From Perognathus longimembris pacificus (taxonomy: Eukaryota; Chordata; Mammalia; Rodentia; Heteromyidae), in assembly GCF_023159225.1 (NCBI RefSeq), contig NC_063168.1, positions 49,369,776 to 49,433,775 on the forward strand: a stretch of 64,000 bases of DNA. Reading direction: 5' to 3'. Both the position numbers and the translations under genes were made by a program. Of the stretch, positions 12,304-24,149 are shown in pieces. The notes below the pieces were generated by a model. It searched no databases and was not told where the DNA came from. It saw only the letters and a program-made list of their open reading frames with translations. How positions within the stretch are numbered: the stretch's first letter is position 1; every line of letters begins with the position of its first letter.

Positions 12304-13012
12304 ATGAGGGCGATGATTACAGTGGTACCTGCCCAGCCACGTTGTCGGGAGGTTTCAATAAGAAATCCAAGTGAAGAGCTGAGGATGAAGTTGGCACAGG
12401 GGAAAGGACCATGGCCGCTCAGCCAGGGGTGACAATACGATAGCAAGTTGGCCCCTTGGGCTACAAGGCTGGCTGTGCCCCCTAGACATCCCTTGTGGGC
12501 TGCATCGGCCTCCACCTCCCCAGAAGCACAAAGGACTGCCCAGCTGCATCCGCCTCAAAGCCTCCAGCTGGGGGACCCCTGGCTCTGAGGTGAGAGTGGG
12601 CAGCAAGACATAGAACTGGAAAAAACACCGAGAGAAATGAGACAATCATCCCTGGCCAGTACCCAGCACTTAAGAGGGAAAAGGGTGGGGTGGGAAGGCA
12701 GGCCCAGGCTCCTCGCCATGGCCCCAGAAGAGCAGACCCTTGTGTAAAGTTCTATCACCGAGTCTATGAGTAAGACAGTGGGTGCCTAGAAGTAAAATGG
12801 CAGAAGAGCCACAGGCAACGTAAGCTAATTTTGAACCCAAGCAGCCTGTCCCTGAGTCCCAAATGCATCAGTTACTATATACTCTCATGTCTCTTCAGAT
12901 CACATAAATCTTTCTCAGGTTTTATCAATTATTCTCTCTGTGACCTTGAGTCGACCTCTGTGACTTCATTCTCCAACCTGTTATGTGGGGAAAGTAACAA
13001 TTCCTACCTGAG

Positions 13013-13212
13013 GGGCTGGGGATATGGCCTAGTGGCAAGAGAGCTTGCCTCGTATACATGAGGCCCTGGGTTCAATTCCCCAGCACCACATATACAGAAA
13101 ACGGCCAGAAGTGGCGCTGTGGCAGAGTGCTAGCCTTGAGCAAAAAGGAAGCCAGGGACAGTGCTCAGGCCCTGAGTTCAAGGCCCAGGACTGGCAAAAA
13201 AAAGAAAAAAAA
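13013..13212 (+). mobile_element. IDL-Geo SINE
   Basis: Target duplication ATTCCTACCTGA flanks it; the right monomer lacks the GGCTCAAGT part. Confidence 0.93.
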
Positions 13213-13513
13213 ATTCCTACCTGATAAAAGTGTGTGGTAAAGGTGAATGTTTGTATTAACCGGTGCTATACAGTGTCTGCAGTGGAGTCAACTTCCAGGT
13301 AGGCATTAGGTATAAATTGTTAGGTGTGACTGTGCCTGTCATGAGGGGGTTGTCAAGTGCATCCATGTAAAGGAATGGGTGTCTGTATGCCTCTGACTAT
13401 GAGAATGAACACATCTCAGTGTTTGTTTCACTGTGGGTCCATTGTGTATGTATGTATTGTAGGTGTATGCTTCTAGCATCAGACAACACTGAGAGTTCTA
13501 CAGTCATTCACAT

Positions 13514-13514
<1 letters not shown>

Positions 13515-13556
<42 letters not shown>
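13515..13556. repeat. (CA)n microsatellite
   Basis: Pure run. Confidence 0.94.
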
Positions 13557-13557
<1 letters not shown>

Positions 13558-13559
13558 CA

Positions 13560-15440
13560 ATGCGAAAGACTGAGCTTATGTCCAGCTACAAGGGCCAGTG
13601 AATACACAGGTGTGTGACCATTTGCTTCAACTCTTCTCAGAGTGATTCACTGCTCTGAGTGTGAATTGAGAACTGGGCTTCCTGCCCCAGCACAGAGGGA
13701 AGGCAGGGTATTCCCTGGTAGCTTGCATTGCCAGCACAGTCTGTCCTCCAATAGGAAAGGGTACATAAGGAGCCTGGACTAGTGCCCACCAATCACAGCT
13801 TTGTTTTCATCCCACGAAAGCTTGGTCTTTGCCTTGACCTTGGGCTATGTACCTCTTAAAGGAAGCACTTAGCTCAGAATGATTCCTGCTGGGTAGGCCA
13901 TCCTTTTCTTCTGAGTAGCATCTGACTCACCTTCCAATTTCCTCCAGAACCAGCAACCCAACCTAAGAGTCTAAGTCACCAAGGGAGTGAGTTTCCCCTT
14001 TGAGCTGAGCCTCTACCTCCTACCAGTTATGTCTCCTTTGGTCCCATTATCCAATATGGTAACATTTTAAACATAAAGGAATACTATTCATACTTTTATG
14101 GCTGTGCTTTTCTCTTTTGCTTTGATAAGCACCCAGTGACTTCACATCCCTTGTCCTGAGGTCACTATCCCTGCATAAAAAGGCTAGGATTTAATATAGA
14201 CAGAAGAAGAATGTTGTAATGTTTGGCATCTGACTTGCAAAATAGGATTATGTTCAAGTCAGAAGTCTGCTAAACCCTGCTGCTCTCTTGAGAGCATATT
14301 TCCTGAATTCTTGCATCTCTCTTGGGTGGGACCGTGGGGTTTTATGTAAGAGACACCCAGGCCAGAAGAGGAAAGGTTCTGGTCCCCTCCTGTGGACCCA
14401 AGGGGGTGGTGGGAAAGGGACTGGGAGAAAAGCAAATAAGGGGAGCCAAGCAGTCACATCTGGCCTGACCTCCCTCCCCTCCTTTGGAATTCTGGGAAGA
14501 AGAAGCTTCGTCAACTGCCCCAGCCTCTGCCTAGGACACCCCCTGACTCCAAGAGAAAGTCAGAGGAGCTCAGAAATCCAGTTTTCACAAGCTAGTTTCA
14601 GCTTCAACGGTGCCTGGCCATGGGGTGTGGGCCTGCAGGACGGCCAAGGGACACAGCAGTAAGGCAAGGGACTCCCATGAGTAGAGGGATTCAGGCACCG
14701 TAGGGCTCATGTCAGCTTGAGGACTGGATCGGGAGTTACATAAACTCAGCTTCAAGTGTAATCAGTGGTTAGGCGGAGGGTGGGGGAGTTATGGGGAAAT
14801 GACCCTTGATGGGAAATCAGCAAACACCACACCCCAGGATCTCAAATCCTTCCTCTGTCCAGATGTCACACAGCTGCCCCCATCTGCCCATACACCCTCA
14901 CGCCATCTTAGTGGGAAAAGCTGCCCAAGGTAATCTGAGACCCGAGAGCTTTTATGCAAGAGAAATGCAGATTGCTTAACAAGACAGGCTACACTGTCTG
15001 TCCCATGCCATTCAAATCAAGTTGGGCATTTTGATGTTTTGTTTTGCTTTTCTCACTAATCATGTCAGGTTGGGAGAGAGGTCAGATTAGTTATAGACTA
15101 ATAAACAAATGAGAAAATTCCTTTGGAGGACGGGGCACAGGTGACACTTGAATTAAATGTTGAACCCTGTTGCACATGTAAAAATGAAGGACTCACCACT
15201 GCCCTTCTGAAATCCCAGCCAGTCTCTCCAGGTAAAGAATGACCCCAGCAGAGGCACGCAGGTAGCAGACAGACATGGCCACCCTCCAGCCCAAGTCCCC
15301 ATGCCAGTGCTGTGGGGTCAAACTCTGGGCCCCTACCTCCTCGCTGAGCTGTAGAGGTTTTTGTTGTTTTAGGTTGTTTTGTGTTGTTTTGTTTTAAGGG
15401 GAAGCGCATAGTTTTCATTCTCTTTCCAAGCCCTTCTCCC
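13560..15440. other. Unique intergenic sequence, no gene seen
   Basis: No recognised repeat, gene or RNA. A 124-codon frame at 14288-14662 has no family signature. Confidence 0.45.
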
Positions 15441-15449
15441 CACCCCACC

Positions 15450-15640
15450 CCCAGTCCTGGGGCTTGGACTCAGGGCCTGAGCACTGGTCCCTGGCTTCTT
15501 TTTGCTCAAGGCTGGTACTCTACCACTTGAGCCACAGTGCCACTTCTGGCTTTTTCTGTTTATGCGGTGCTGAGGAATCAAACCCAGGGCTTCATGAATG
15601 CAAGGCAAGCACTCTACCGCTAAGCCACATTCCCAGTCCC
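15450..15640 (-). mobile_element. IDL-Geo SINE
   Basis: Antisense copy; target duplication TCCAAGCCCTTCTC at about 15425 and 15642. Confidence 0.92.
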
Positions 15641-16026
15641 TTCCAAGCCCTTCTCATCCTAAGCATTTTGAATTTCTCCTTTTCCTGGCCTTTTCCAAGG
15701 CAGGAGGCAGGAAAAGTGGGTGTGAACTAAGTGAAGAGCTGTTCAGACACAAAGTGTCTGGAGAGAGGATCCAAGTAGAGACAGACACATGCAGGGAGCA
15801 ATGCTGCCCCCTGCTGGTGTCATGAGAACTAATCCAGTTCCTCAACCAAGTTCCACACTGGTCTTGGAGCTTTGTCTGGGTATCTTGCTCTGCATCTGGT
15901 TATCTTAAACTGGAATGATTTACTCTCTCTTTTTCAAAGCAGCTTCTTGTCTATTTCTTAATCTGAACATCCGGTATGTAGGCTCCAGCAAGACCAGCCC
16001 ATCCTTTGGCAGTGTTAAAACTGTAT

Positions 16027-16144
16027 CTAGCTGGTAACTGTGGCTCATGCCTGTAATCTTAGCTACTCAGGAGACTGAGATCTGAGGATCATGGTTTGAA
16101 GCCAACCCTGGGCAGGAAATTCCACGAGACTCTTATCTTCAATA

Positions 16145-16196
<52 letters not shown>

Positions 16197-16308
16197 GAAG
16201 TAGAGCTGTGGCTCAAAGTGGTAGAGCACTAGCCTTGAGCAAAAAAGCTCAGGGACAGTGCTCAAACCCTGAGTTCAGGCCCCACTACAAAACAACAACA
16301 ACAAAACC
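16027..16308 (+). mobile_element. B1-like/Geo SINE with a CA repeat between its monomers
   Basis: Left half to 16144, then (CA)n 16145-16193, then the right monomer AGCTGTGGCTCAAAGTGG. The repeat has grown in the linker. Confidence 0.85.
16145..16193. repeat. (CA)n microsatellite inside a SINE
   Basis: Lies in the linker between the two monomers of the SINE 16027-16308. Confidence 0.94.
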
Positions 16309-16707
16309 TGTATCATCATCATTTAGTTCTTGTTACCAATTAAAGTCTGTTTTTGAAGGCAGTAACAGAAGGAGATCACTGAAGATCAATCACTGAAGTA
16401 GAGCACTTGCTTAGTGAATCTTCATCCTCCTTCCATTTCCTGACAAATCACACATGAGTGTAGAATGGACCAGCCCTTAGTTCTTTGGCCCAAACAAATG
16501 TATGAGTTGACACCCACTGTGCTCATCTGGAGACCATCTTCCTCATGGAAAATTACCAGGATGCTTTGAGGGCAGCTTCTTGAACCCTTTTCCATGGATG
16601 CACTGTGAATGCCCTCCTTTGCAGGAGCCATTCTGCCCCATTAGGTTGGAAAAGCCTTACCCCGTGTTATGGCTGAGGAAACTGATCCCCAAGAACCAGC
16701 AGCGCTG

Positions 16708-16896
16708 CTGGGAATGTGGTAGAGTGGTAGAGTGGTAGAGTGCTTCCCTAGCATGCATGAGGCCCTGGGTTCATAACAGAAACAGAAAAGACCAGAAGTG
16801 GTTCTGTGGCTCAGGTGCTAGAGTGCTAGCCTTGAGAGGAAAAAAGCTCAGGACAGTGTCCAGGCCCTGAGTTCAAGCCCCAGGACTAGTTAAAGA
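16708..16896 (+). mobile_element. IDL-Geo SINE with triplicated GGTAGAGT
   Basis: The left monomer contains three tandem copies of GGTAGAGT; tail runs into the GGA tract. Confidence 0.85.
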
Positions 16897-17025
16897 GGAA
16901 GGAGGAGGAAGAGGAGGAGGAGGAGAAAGAGGAGGAGGGGGAGGGGGAGGGGTGGGGGAGGGGAGAGGGAGGAGAAGGGGGAGGAGAGAGAGGAAGGGGA
17001 GGAGGGGGAGGAGGGGGATGAAGAA
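16897..17025. repeat. GGA-rich purine tract
   Basis: About 130 bases of almost pure purine on the + strand, with repeated GGAGG and GGGGG runs, between two SINEs. Confidence 0.93.
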
Positions 17026-17051
17026 TATGCAATCTCAATCTCACCAACTTT

Positions 17052-17266
17052 GGGGGCTGGGAATATGGCCTAGTGGTAAAGTGCTCATCTCGTAAACATG
17101 AAGCCCTGGGTTCGATTCCTCAGCACCACATATATATAGAAAAGGCTGGAAGTGGCGCTGTGGCTCAAGTGGCAAAGTACTATCCTTGAGCAAAAAGAAG
17201 CCAGGGACAGTGCTCAGGCCTTGAGTTCAGTCCCCAGGACTGGCCAAAAATAAAAAAAGAAGAAGA
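17052..17266 (+). mobile_element. IDL-Geo SINE
   Basis: Near-consensus copy with a (A/G)-rich tail. Confidence 0.92.
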
Positions 17267-17787
17267 ATTAGCAGTGTGCACTCTGAGATCACAGCATGGG
17301 ATACCTCCTACACAAGAGCTCTGTCTCCTCTTTAGTACTTAGAATAGGATGGGTGCCTATCCCCACTATTCAAAGCGGCAGAGAGGACAAGGGGCTGTAG
17401 CTGGAATCCAGGCCCTAGGAAACAGTAATGATCATAGGTTCTCAGTGACTATTTGCTAAGGATTCTCATAGGTCGTTTCAGTTGCTCTAGCACCACTTTC
17501 TGAAATGTACCTGGGGCAGGCTGATTGCTAGAGATGCTGTGTGCAACATCTGTCCTCATTAATGGAGTCCTCCACAGCCTAGAGGAACACCTCACCCAGA
17601 CCCACCTTGGATCTTGTTGAGTTCCCAGTCTTAAGACTCAACTGGCTCCTGAGTCTCCAGGGTGTGGATTCTTACCATGTCATGGGCAGGACTCGCCCAA
17701 CCAAATTGCACATATTCCCCCAATGCCCTGGAGCTCCTGCACATTGGGCCAACAGACAAGGGCACCCAGACTTCCACCTTGGTTGTA

Positions 17788-17992
17788 TGTCCCAATATGG
17801 CCTAGTTGTAGAGTGCTTGCCTCGCATACATGAAGCCCTGGGTTCGATTCCTCAGCACCACATATTCTAGAAAAAGCCAGAAGTGGCACTGTGGCTCAAG
17901 TGGCAGAGTGCTAGCCTTGAGCAAAAAGAAGCCAGGGACAGTGTTCAGGCCCTGAGTCCAAGGCCCCGGACTGGCAAAAGAAAAAAAAAATT
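17788..17992 (+). mobile_element. IDL-Geo SINE
   Basis: The left monomer start is altered; remainder near consensus with A tail. Confidence 0.9.
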
Positions 17993-18008
17993 TTTTTAAA
18001 TATCCCAA

Positions 18009-18228
18009 CAGCTAGGTGCCAATGTCTCCTGCCTGTAATCTTAGCTACTCAGGAGGCTGAGATCTGAGGATCACAGTACAAAGCCAGCCCAGATGGGAAA
18101 GTCTGTGAGACTTTATCTCCAATTAACTACCAGAAAACCAGAAGTAGTGCTGTGGCTCAAGTGGTACAGCACTAGCCTTGAGCTTAGGGACAGCACCCAG
18201 GCCCAGAGTTCAAACTCCATGACCAAAT
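18009..18228 (+). mobile_element. B1-like/Geo SINE
   Basis: Full dimer; the right monomer ends CAGAGTTCAAACTCCATGAC. Confidence 0.85.
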
Positions 18229-18242
18229 ATATATTCCAACAA

Positions 18243-18437
18243 AAGCCAGACTCTAGTGGCTCATGTCTATAATCCTGGCTATTCAGGAGGCTGAGATCTG
18301 AGAATCAAGATTCAGAGCCAGCCTGTGGAAGACTGTATCTCCAATTGGCAGGCAAAAGGTGAGAAGCAGGAGAGTGGCTCACATGCTAGAGCCAAATGAG
18401 AACACAGGGCTAATACTGGTGGGGAATAGGGGTGGGG
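18243..18437 (+). mobile_element. B1-like/Geo SINE, diverged
   Basis: Good left half (GGCTCATGTCTATAATCCTG); degraded right half. Confidence 0.7.
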
Positions 18438-18440
18438 ATC

Positions 18441-18545
18441 CCAACATCACCCAGGTGTAGTGGTGCCTGCTAGAGTCCCAGCACTCAGGAGGCTGAGGCA
18501 GGAGAAGCCAGTCAGAGGACAGCCTGGGAAAGCAGTCATCAGTAA
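18441..18545 (+). mobile_element. B1-like monomer
   Basis: CCAGGTGTAGTGGTGCCTGC and CTCAGGAGGCTGAGGCAGG are 7SL-derived B1, without a Geo half. Confidence 0.7.
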
Positions 18546-19503
18546 TACTCTTAGCATATTTCCTCCATAAACTGGCTCGTGTCTTCCGTGTCCTTACCCA
18601 TGTCTGAGTATATTAGATGCAACATAGCTGAATTTTTAACTCCTCAGCGCATTTCCTATTAAACAGAAAAAGGAGAAATGGCATTTTAAATCTAAATCAA
18701 ATAAAGTTAATACATGGAAATTTCATGATAGAAAAAAAAATCCGAAGAGGAAATTTCTGCCTGCACTCTCAATAGAGATCAGGAAAAGGCAGAATGTAAT
18801 ACTGATCAAGTGTCCTCAGGAGCCACCCTACTCTGACCTCTGTATCACTGACCCCTTCCAGAGCCCCACACTCTCCCCTCCCGCTCTTCCTACCCCCAGG
18901 TGGCTCTGATGAACTGTGCTAAGGGATGAGCATGCCTAAAGGAGCTGCCCAGCCTGGCATGTGCACTTTCTATTCTTCTCACAACATGGTCCCTGGGGGC
19001 CATGAGGAGGGTGCAGAAGCTCCTTGATGGGGAGGTTGCTTCCGATGAGAATCTAGAAGGGCTGAGTTCTGGCCTAGGCCCACGAATGGGTCCTTATGTG
19101 CAAACAAGTGGTGACAGACCCAGCTCCCAAAGGAGTCATTTCCCAAAGGCAAGATGCAGCTGGAAAACACCAATGCTTGGGCCCCATTTCTATAGGCCTG
19201 TGAGGATGTCCTGGGGTCAGGAGGATGAACAGGGCCATCTCTTCTCTTCCTGTGGTACTTAGGACTCAGGACATTCCTCTTTGCCTTCTGATTCTTTTAA
19301 CCCAGGCCTTTGCCTGCCAAAAAATAGTCTGCAAGACAGGAATAATGCTTCTTCTCTGCCTAAACCCCTCCCACCCACCTCCCTTCCCCTCTCCCCACCA
19401 GGCTGTGTTTTGCATGGCAAGCTGAGTGAGGATTTGAGCCAGAGTTAAAACTACAGTGAGCCCCCTGCCACCACCGTGCTGGCTGAGGATGAAAACCCAG
19501 TCA

Positions 19504-19710
19504 AGCTGGGAATATGGCCTAGTGGTAAAGTGCTCGGCTAGTATACATGAAACCCTGGGTTCTATTCCTCAGCACCACATATATAGAAGAAGCCACAAGT
19601 GGTGCTGTGGCTCAAGTGGCAGAGTGCTAGCCTTGAGCAAAAAGAAGCCAGGGACAGTGCTCAGGCCTGGAGTTCAAGCACCAGGACTGGCAAAAACAAA
19701 ACAAAGAAAC
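19504..19710 (+). mobile_element. IDL-Geo SINE
   Basis: Near-consensus with (A/C) tail; target duplication ACCCAGTCAA (one mismatch). Confidence 0.9.
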
Positions 19711-20255
19711 CCCAGTCAATAGCCAGTCTCTCAGCTGGCCATGCCCAAGCTCCAGGCTGAGAATCTTCTGTTCTGGGGTAGGACCACAGCGCCACCATGT
19801 GGTAGATGGCTGTCTGTGCAGGCAGGCACAGCCCCTCCAAAGGTCCTCCCTACAAGGACAATTGTCAAGCTGAGGTGACAGCCAAACACCTAGAGAGGCC
19901 AGGGCAACATTGTCACTCCTCTCTCCTCTGTTCTGCAGATTCAACAAGTCCATAACCTTATTGAGGAAGACATCAGGAAATAAAGACCCGCGCAGCAGCC
20001 GGCTTCATTGCAGAAAACAGTGGTTCTTTCTCCTGTCTAGGCTGGGTGGCTGAGACATGCAGACTGCACAAAGACAGGGGGACAAACCCAGACACCCAAG
20101 CCTAGAGAAACTCTTCTAGCCTTGGCTTCCGCAAGCGTCCATCCTCGCTGCTTCGGCTTACTAGCTTGGAACCACATTTTGGGTTAAGATAATGGTCACC
20201 TTTGTGTTCAGGGTTTACAGGACCCTGAGATTCAGTGCTAAAGCTGATGAGTGGA

Positions 20256-20465
20256 GATAGGGGCCAGTGATACCCACAGTCCTAGCTACTCAGGCAGCTG
20301 AGATCTGAGGATTGTGGTCTGAAGCCAGCCTAGGCAGCCAAGTTCAAAGTCCCTAAAACTCTTATCTCCAATGAACTGTGGCTCAACCATACGCTCAACT
20401 GAAGTTCAGGGACAGTGCCCAGGCCCTGAGTTCAAGCCCTAGGTCCATACCATAAAAATAAAATT
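20256..20465 (+). mobile_element. B1-like/Geo SINE, diverged
   Basis: TCCTAGCTACTCAGGCAGCTG and GCCCAGGCCCTGAGTTCAAG identify the two halves. Confidence 0.78.
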
Positions 20466-21029
20466 TTTAAATTTAAAAATTTATAAAAATATGGTTACCA
20501 GCTTTGATCACCAGGTCTTGGCTTTCCTGCTGTCCAGCTCCAGGCCTTCCTAAATGCAGTTAACAAAGCCGCTGGGACAGCAGCCTGGGATCGGCCGGGC
20601 AGCAAGACCACCAATGGTTCCCAGGAAATACCAGGCTTTGTCAGCCACAACTCCAACCTTTCCATTGATAGCTTCTCACCGGGCCCCATGTGAGCTGTAC
20701 TCAACTAGACAGAAAGCCTCCTGAAGAAGGCATAGCACACCTCAGGGAAAAGATCTTGAAAGCACCCCCAAAAGACTTTCTCAACACCAGGCTCCTGATC
20801 TAACATGCAGAAGTGACCAGGGGACTGGAACACTTGCTCCTCCCTCCCTGTGGCCTGCTGGTACCCTTCCTTCACCCCTGCAAGCAAGCTGGGTATTCAC
20901 AACTTGGCTCCCAGGGCGTGGGTTTCCACTCTAATTGATGGCAGACAAGCCATGATCACCAGTACAAACACAATGACTTCACATAATTCCTACACGGGAT
21001 AGGAAGAGCCAGCAGGATGGCGTGAGGGG

Positions 21030-21310
21030 GAGGGGCTCTGCTCAGCAGCATCTCTGGGATGTTGAATGAGCCCCAAAGATTGAACACCAACCACCCAAAG
21101 ATTGGGGGAAGTTGTTCCAAGAGAAGGACTAGCTATTGCAAAGGCCCTGGGGTAGAAACAAGAAACAGAAACAAGAGTGGCTGGAACACAGTGAGCGGGG
21201 ACAGCATGGTAGGAGCTGAGGTTGGAGAGGTAGGAAAGGTTTAGTTCAGCCATGAGACCCCTGCAGGCCTTGGCATTTTATTCTGCATGCAAGGGAAAGT
21301 TGTGAAATGG
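21030..21310 (+). repeat. Ancient mammalian interspersed repeat, family unnamed
   Basis: Matches a repeat I know by its phrases (CTATTGCAAAGGCCCTGGGG, GTGGCTGGAACACAGTGAGC, GGTAGGAGCTGAGGTTGGAG, CAGGCCTTGGCATTTTATTC). I cannot give the family name safely. Confidence 0.5.
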
Positions 21311-21689
21311 CAAGATCTGATTTGCAGAAGTATAGGTTGCTTTGCCCTTCTGTGTGGGGAAAGGGACCGGGAAGAGTGAGAACTACATCAGGCGCCAGGT
21401 ACTTGGTTGAAAGGCTCGTTTGTGTGGGACAATGAAGACCAGAGCAGGGGTGGTGAAGGCAAAGAAGCAAGTGTGGTGTCCTGGATGGATCTAGCCTGAG
21501 CTCCGGAAGGTAAGCCGACAAGCGTGTCCCCGGAGGGCGAACGAAGACAGAGCAACCAACAGGGGGCGCTGGCTCGTGCTCAGGACAGTCTAGAAGCTCA
21601 AAAGATTACAAAAACCTGTTTATCCAGAAAGGATGCTGTCTTTTCCTTCTGAGAATAAAAAGTTCTTACTAAGATTTTGGTGGGTTTTT

Positions 21690-21960
21690 TTTGGTGGGGG
21701 GGGGGAGCTTTGGGAGTTTTGAACTCGGTAGGTGCTATATCCCTTAAGCCCCCCCCCCCTCTCTTTTTCAGGCAGGGTCTCACACTTTTGCCTCTGCTAG
21801 TCCTGGACTGGGAGCCTACTACTACCTTACAGCCTCTGCCATACTTGAGATCACAGGGGTGTTCATCCCCTCTCCCCACCCCCCAGCTCATTTGATGGAG
21901 ATGAGGGTCTTGATAACATTTTTTGCCCAGGCTGACCTCAAACCACAACCCCGGTCTCTC
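21690..21960 (-). repeat. Possible degenerate B1-like repeat with homopolymer runs
   Basis: GCAGGGTCTCACACTTTTGC and GATCACAGGGGTGTTCAT suggest antisense B1-like sequence. Long G and C runs are present. Weak call. Confidence 0.3.
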
Positions 21961-22445
21961 ACAAAGAAAGTTGAAAAGTCACTCATCGGAGTAAAGCATC
22001 ATGTTACACAACAGCATTCATCAAGACCCCTTTGGCTTAGAGTGACAGACACCCCTCCTCCCCAAATACTAACCGTTGCTACAGGGGGAAATGCTTGTGG
22101 CAGACGGAATCCAACCACAGAAAGTTCATAGAGAGGTAAAGCTGGTGTTAGGAATTCAATATTCAGGGGATACAGGTACAGCCCAGGGTTGGAAAGGAAG
22201 AGAGACCATTGGACACTTCCAGATCTGCCTCTTGCCTGCTTCTCATTGTCCCAGTCCTCTCTTCTCCTGAGCGGGCATTCCTTGGTGTTTCCTCTTCTCC
22301 TGGGCCGGCATTCCTTGGTGTTTCAATGTTGAGCACATGGGACATCTCTGTGTGGTGAGAAAGGGAGGGGCCAGAGTAGCTTCCCACCAACCTCCCCATT
22401 CGTAGTGTGAGGCTTGGCGGAGGGCTTGGTGCTCCAACATTCTGC

Positions 22446-22548
22446 TTTGGTTTGGAGACAGGATTTTTCTACTCTTTTTCCCTGGCTGGCTTGGAACTCG
22501 TGATCCTTTTGACTCCACCTCCCAATAGCTGGGGTTACAGATATGTGT
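22446..22548 (-). mobile_element. B1-like monomer at the broken end of the PSMA8 pseudogene
   Basis: TTGGAGACAGGATTTTTC, GCTTGGAACTCGTGATCC, AGCTGGGGTTACAGATATG; antisense B1. Confidence 0.6.
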
Positions 22549-23225
22549 AGCTACACTAGGTTACACATGGCTATGGCAGGATTGGGCGCTGATAATATAG
22601 TAGTAATATGTAGAGCCCAGGAAGAATGCTAGAATTTTAAGTTTGTTTTTTTAACTGTATTTTTTTGGGGGGGCGGTCTTTTCTTTTTGGGTACTGGGGA
22701 TCGAACCCAGGACGTTGTACTTCCTAGGCAAGCGCTTTGCCACTGAGCTACATCCCAGCCCTAGAATTTTAAGTTTACAGTTGAGGACCCAGACACTGAA
22801 TATATAACTCACTTCATAGCAACTTTAAACCAAATATATATCCAGAGTAATGGACGGATTCCTTTGGGTACTTCTGTCTTTGTTGTACATTTTGATGATG
22901 ATGATATCCCAAATATTGTATTAGATGAATCCATCTAATGCTTATCATACTTGGAAAGCAAATGCAGTAAGCCAATGAGCTAGAATTGTTCTAGAATTTC
23001 TGGGAAAGAATTACACCAAAGATACTGTAGCAAATGTCAGTGAAACTATCCAATTAGCAATAAGACCTATGCTAGAAGCATCTAGCCTGGGGGAAAGCAT
23101 TGAACTGACAGTAGCAGGAAGAAATCTCCCTTTGAGGAAGTTTAGTGCCAAAGAAATTGAATTAAAATAACTAAAACTGAAACAACAGAAAATGAAAGGA
23201 AGAGGCAGAGAGGGAAAAAACAAAG
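22549..23225 (+). pseudogene. PSMA8: Processed pseudogene of proteasome subunit alpha 8/7 (3' part), split by an ID SINE
   Basis: Translation gives intron-less, collinear matches to the C-terminal half of the 20S proteasome alpha4-type subunit: AGLGADNIVV, then TVEDPDTEYITHFIATLNQ, QSNGR, YHTWKANA, EFLGKNYT, and LPLRKFSAKEIEL. The FIATL and FSAKE segments resemble PSMA8 more than PSMA7 as I remember them. The frame is broken by in-frame TAG, TGA and TAA codons and at least one frameshift near 22925. It is 5'-truncated at a B1-like element (about 22548), and an ID SINE with its own target duplication is inserted at 22645-22760. Spanning several hundred coding bases with no intron marks it as retroposed. 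Not functional. Assignment to the family is firm; the choice between the two paralogues is less so. Confidence 0.8.
22645..22760 (-). mobile_element. Monomeric ID-type SINE inside the PSMA8 pseudogene
   Basis: GGGGATCGAACCCAGGACG and CTAGGCAAGCGCTTTGCCAC in antisense, T-rich tail, target duplication CTAGAATTTTAAGTTT at 22629-22644 and 22761-22776. No Geo half. Confidence 0.92.
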
Positions 23226-23555
23226 TTGCCAAATTCCAACAAAAGACCCTAACAAATTTGGTTGTACTGTTTGGGAATCACCTTATGAGCGTCAATGCGA
23301 ATGACTTAGTGTGAGCTTTCTATTTCATTCTCATACACTAATCCACTTATTCGTGGATGGATTACACACAGCTCTGACCAAGCATGGCTGAAGAATAACT
23401 TTTAAAAAACCAAAGGAATTTCAAAAACTAAGCGCTGAAAGTCCTACACATTCATGACACGGTTCAGTCGGTCTCCAGTTAGTATCCGTTGTGTTTAAAT
23501 CTACTGAGTGTTTTCCTGCCCGTGGTTTTGTGAAGATGCCTCCCTCAAAGTACAG

Positions 23556-23691
23556 GTGGCCAGGCACCAATGGCTGACTCCTGTAATCCTAGCTACTCGG
23601 GAGGCTGAGAACGCAATTTGAATCCAGCCCAGGGAAGGAAAGTCCACAAGACATTTATCTCCAATTAACCACCAAGAGACTGGATGTAGCT
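23556..23691 (+). mobile_element. B1-like/Geo SINE, left half only
   Basis: Runs to the ATTAACCACCAAGAG linker, then abuts the next SINE. Confidence 0.75.
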
Positions 23692-23918
23692 AGGAGGAGC
23701 TAGTAGTTCACACCTGTAATCCTAGCTACTCAGGAGGATGTGATCTGAGGATCTCCGTTCAAAGCTAGCCTGGGCAGGAAAGTCCATGAGACCCTTATCT
23801 CCAATTAACCACCAGAAAACTGGAAGTGGTGCTGTGGCTCAAGTGGTAGAGCACTAGCCTTGAGTTGAGATGCTCAGGGACAGTGCCCAGGTCAAGAGTT
23901 CAAGCCCTAGGACCAGCA
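23692..23918 (+). mobile_element. B1-like/Geo SINE with CA tail
   Basis: Full dimer; tail CCTAGGACCAGC leads into (AC)n at 23919. Confidence 0.85.
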
Positions 23919-23966
23919 CACACACACACGCATGCACACACACGCAAACACACACACACACACACA
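23919..23966. repeat. (CA)n microsatellite, impure
   Basis: Continues the tail of the SINE 23692-23918. Confidence 0.9.
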
Positions 23967-24149
23967 GAAAAGCTCTCTCTGCCACTTAAGCAGCAGGATT
24001 ATAGCTCTGTACCACCACGTCTGCCCATTCGTATGTCATCTACGTTTTATGTTTAATCCCTTCTGAAGTGTTTCCAGTACATTTCTTGAAAATGCCAACC
24101 TTTTCTTTCACTCAAAAATGAAAATAATGCATACTATAGAACAAAATGA

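Noticed and set aside
15098..15448. 116-codon minus-strand frame ending in a SINE
   Set aside because: Partly SINE-derived and with no protein family signature.
16897..17025. Regularly spaced GGAGG units as a possible CRISPR-like array
   Set aside because: No spacer structure; simple purine repeat in a mammalian genome.
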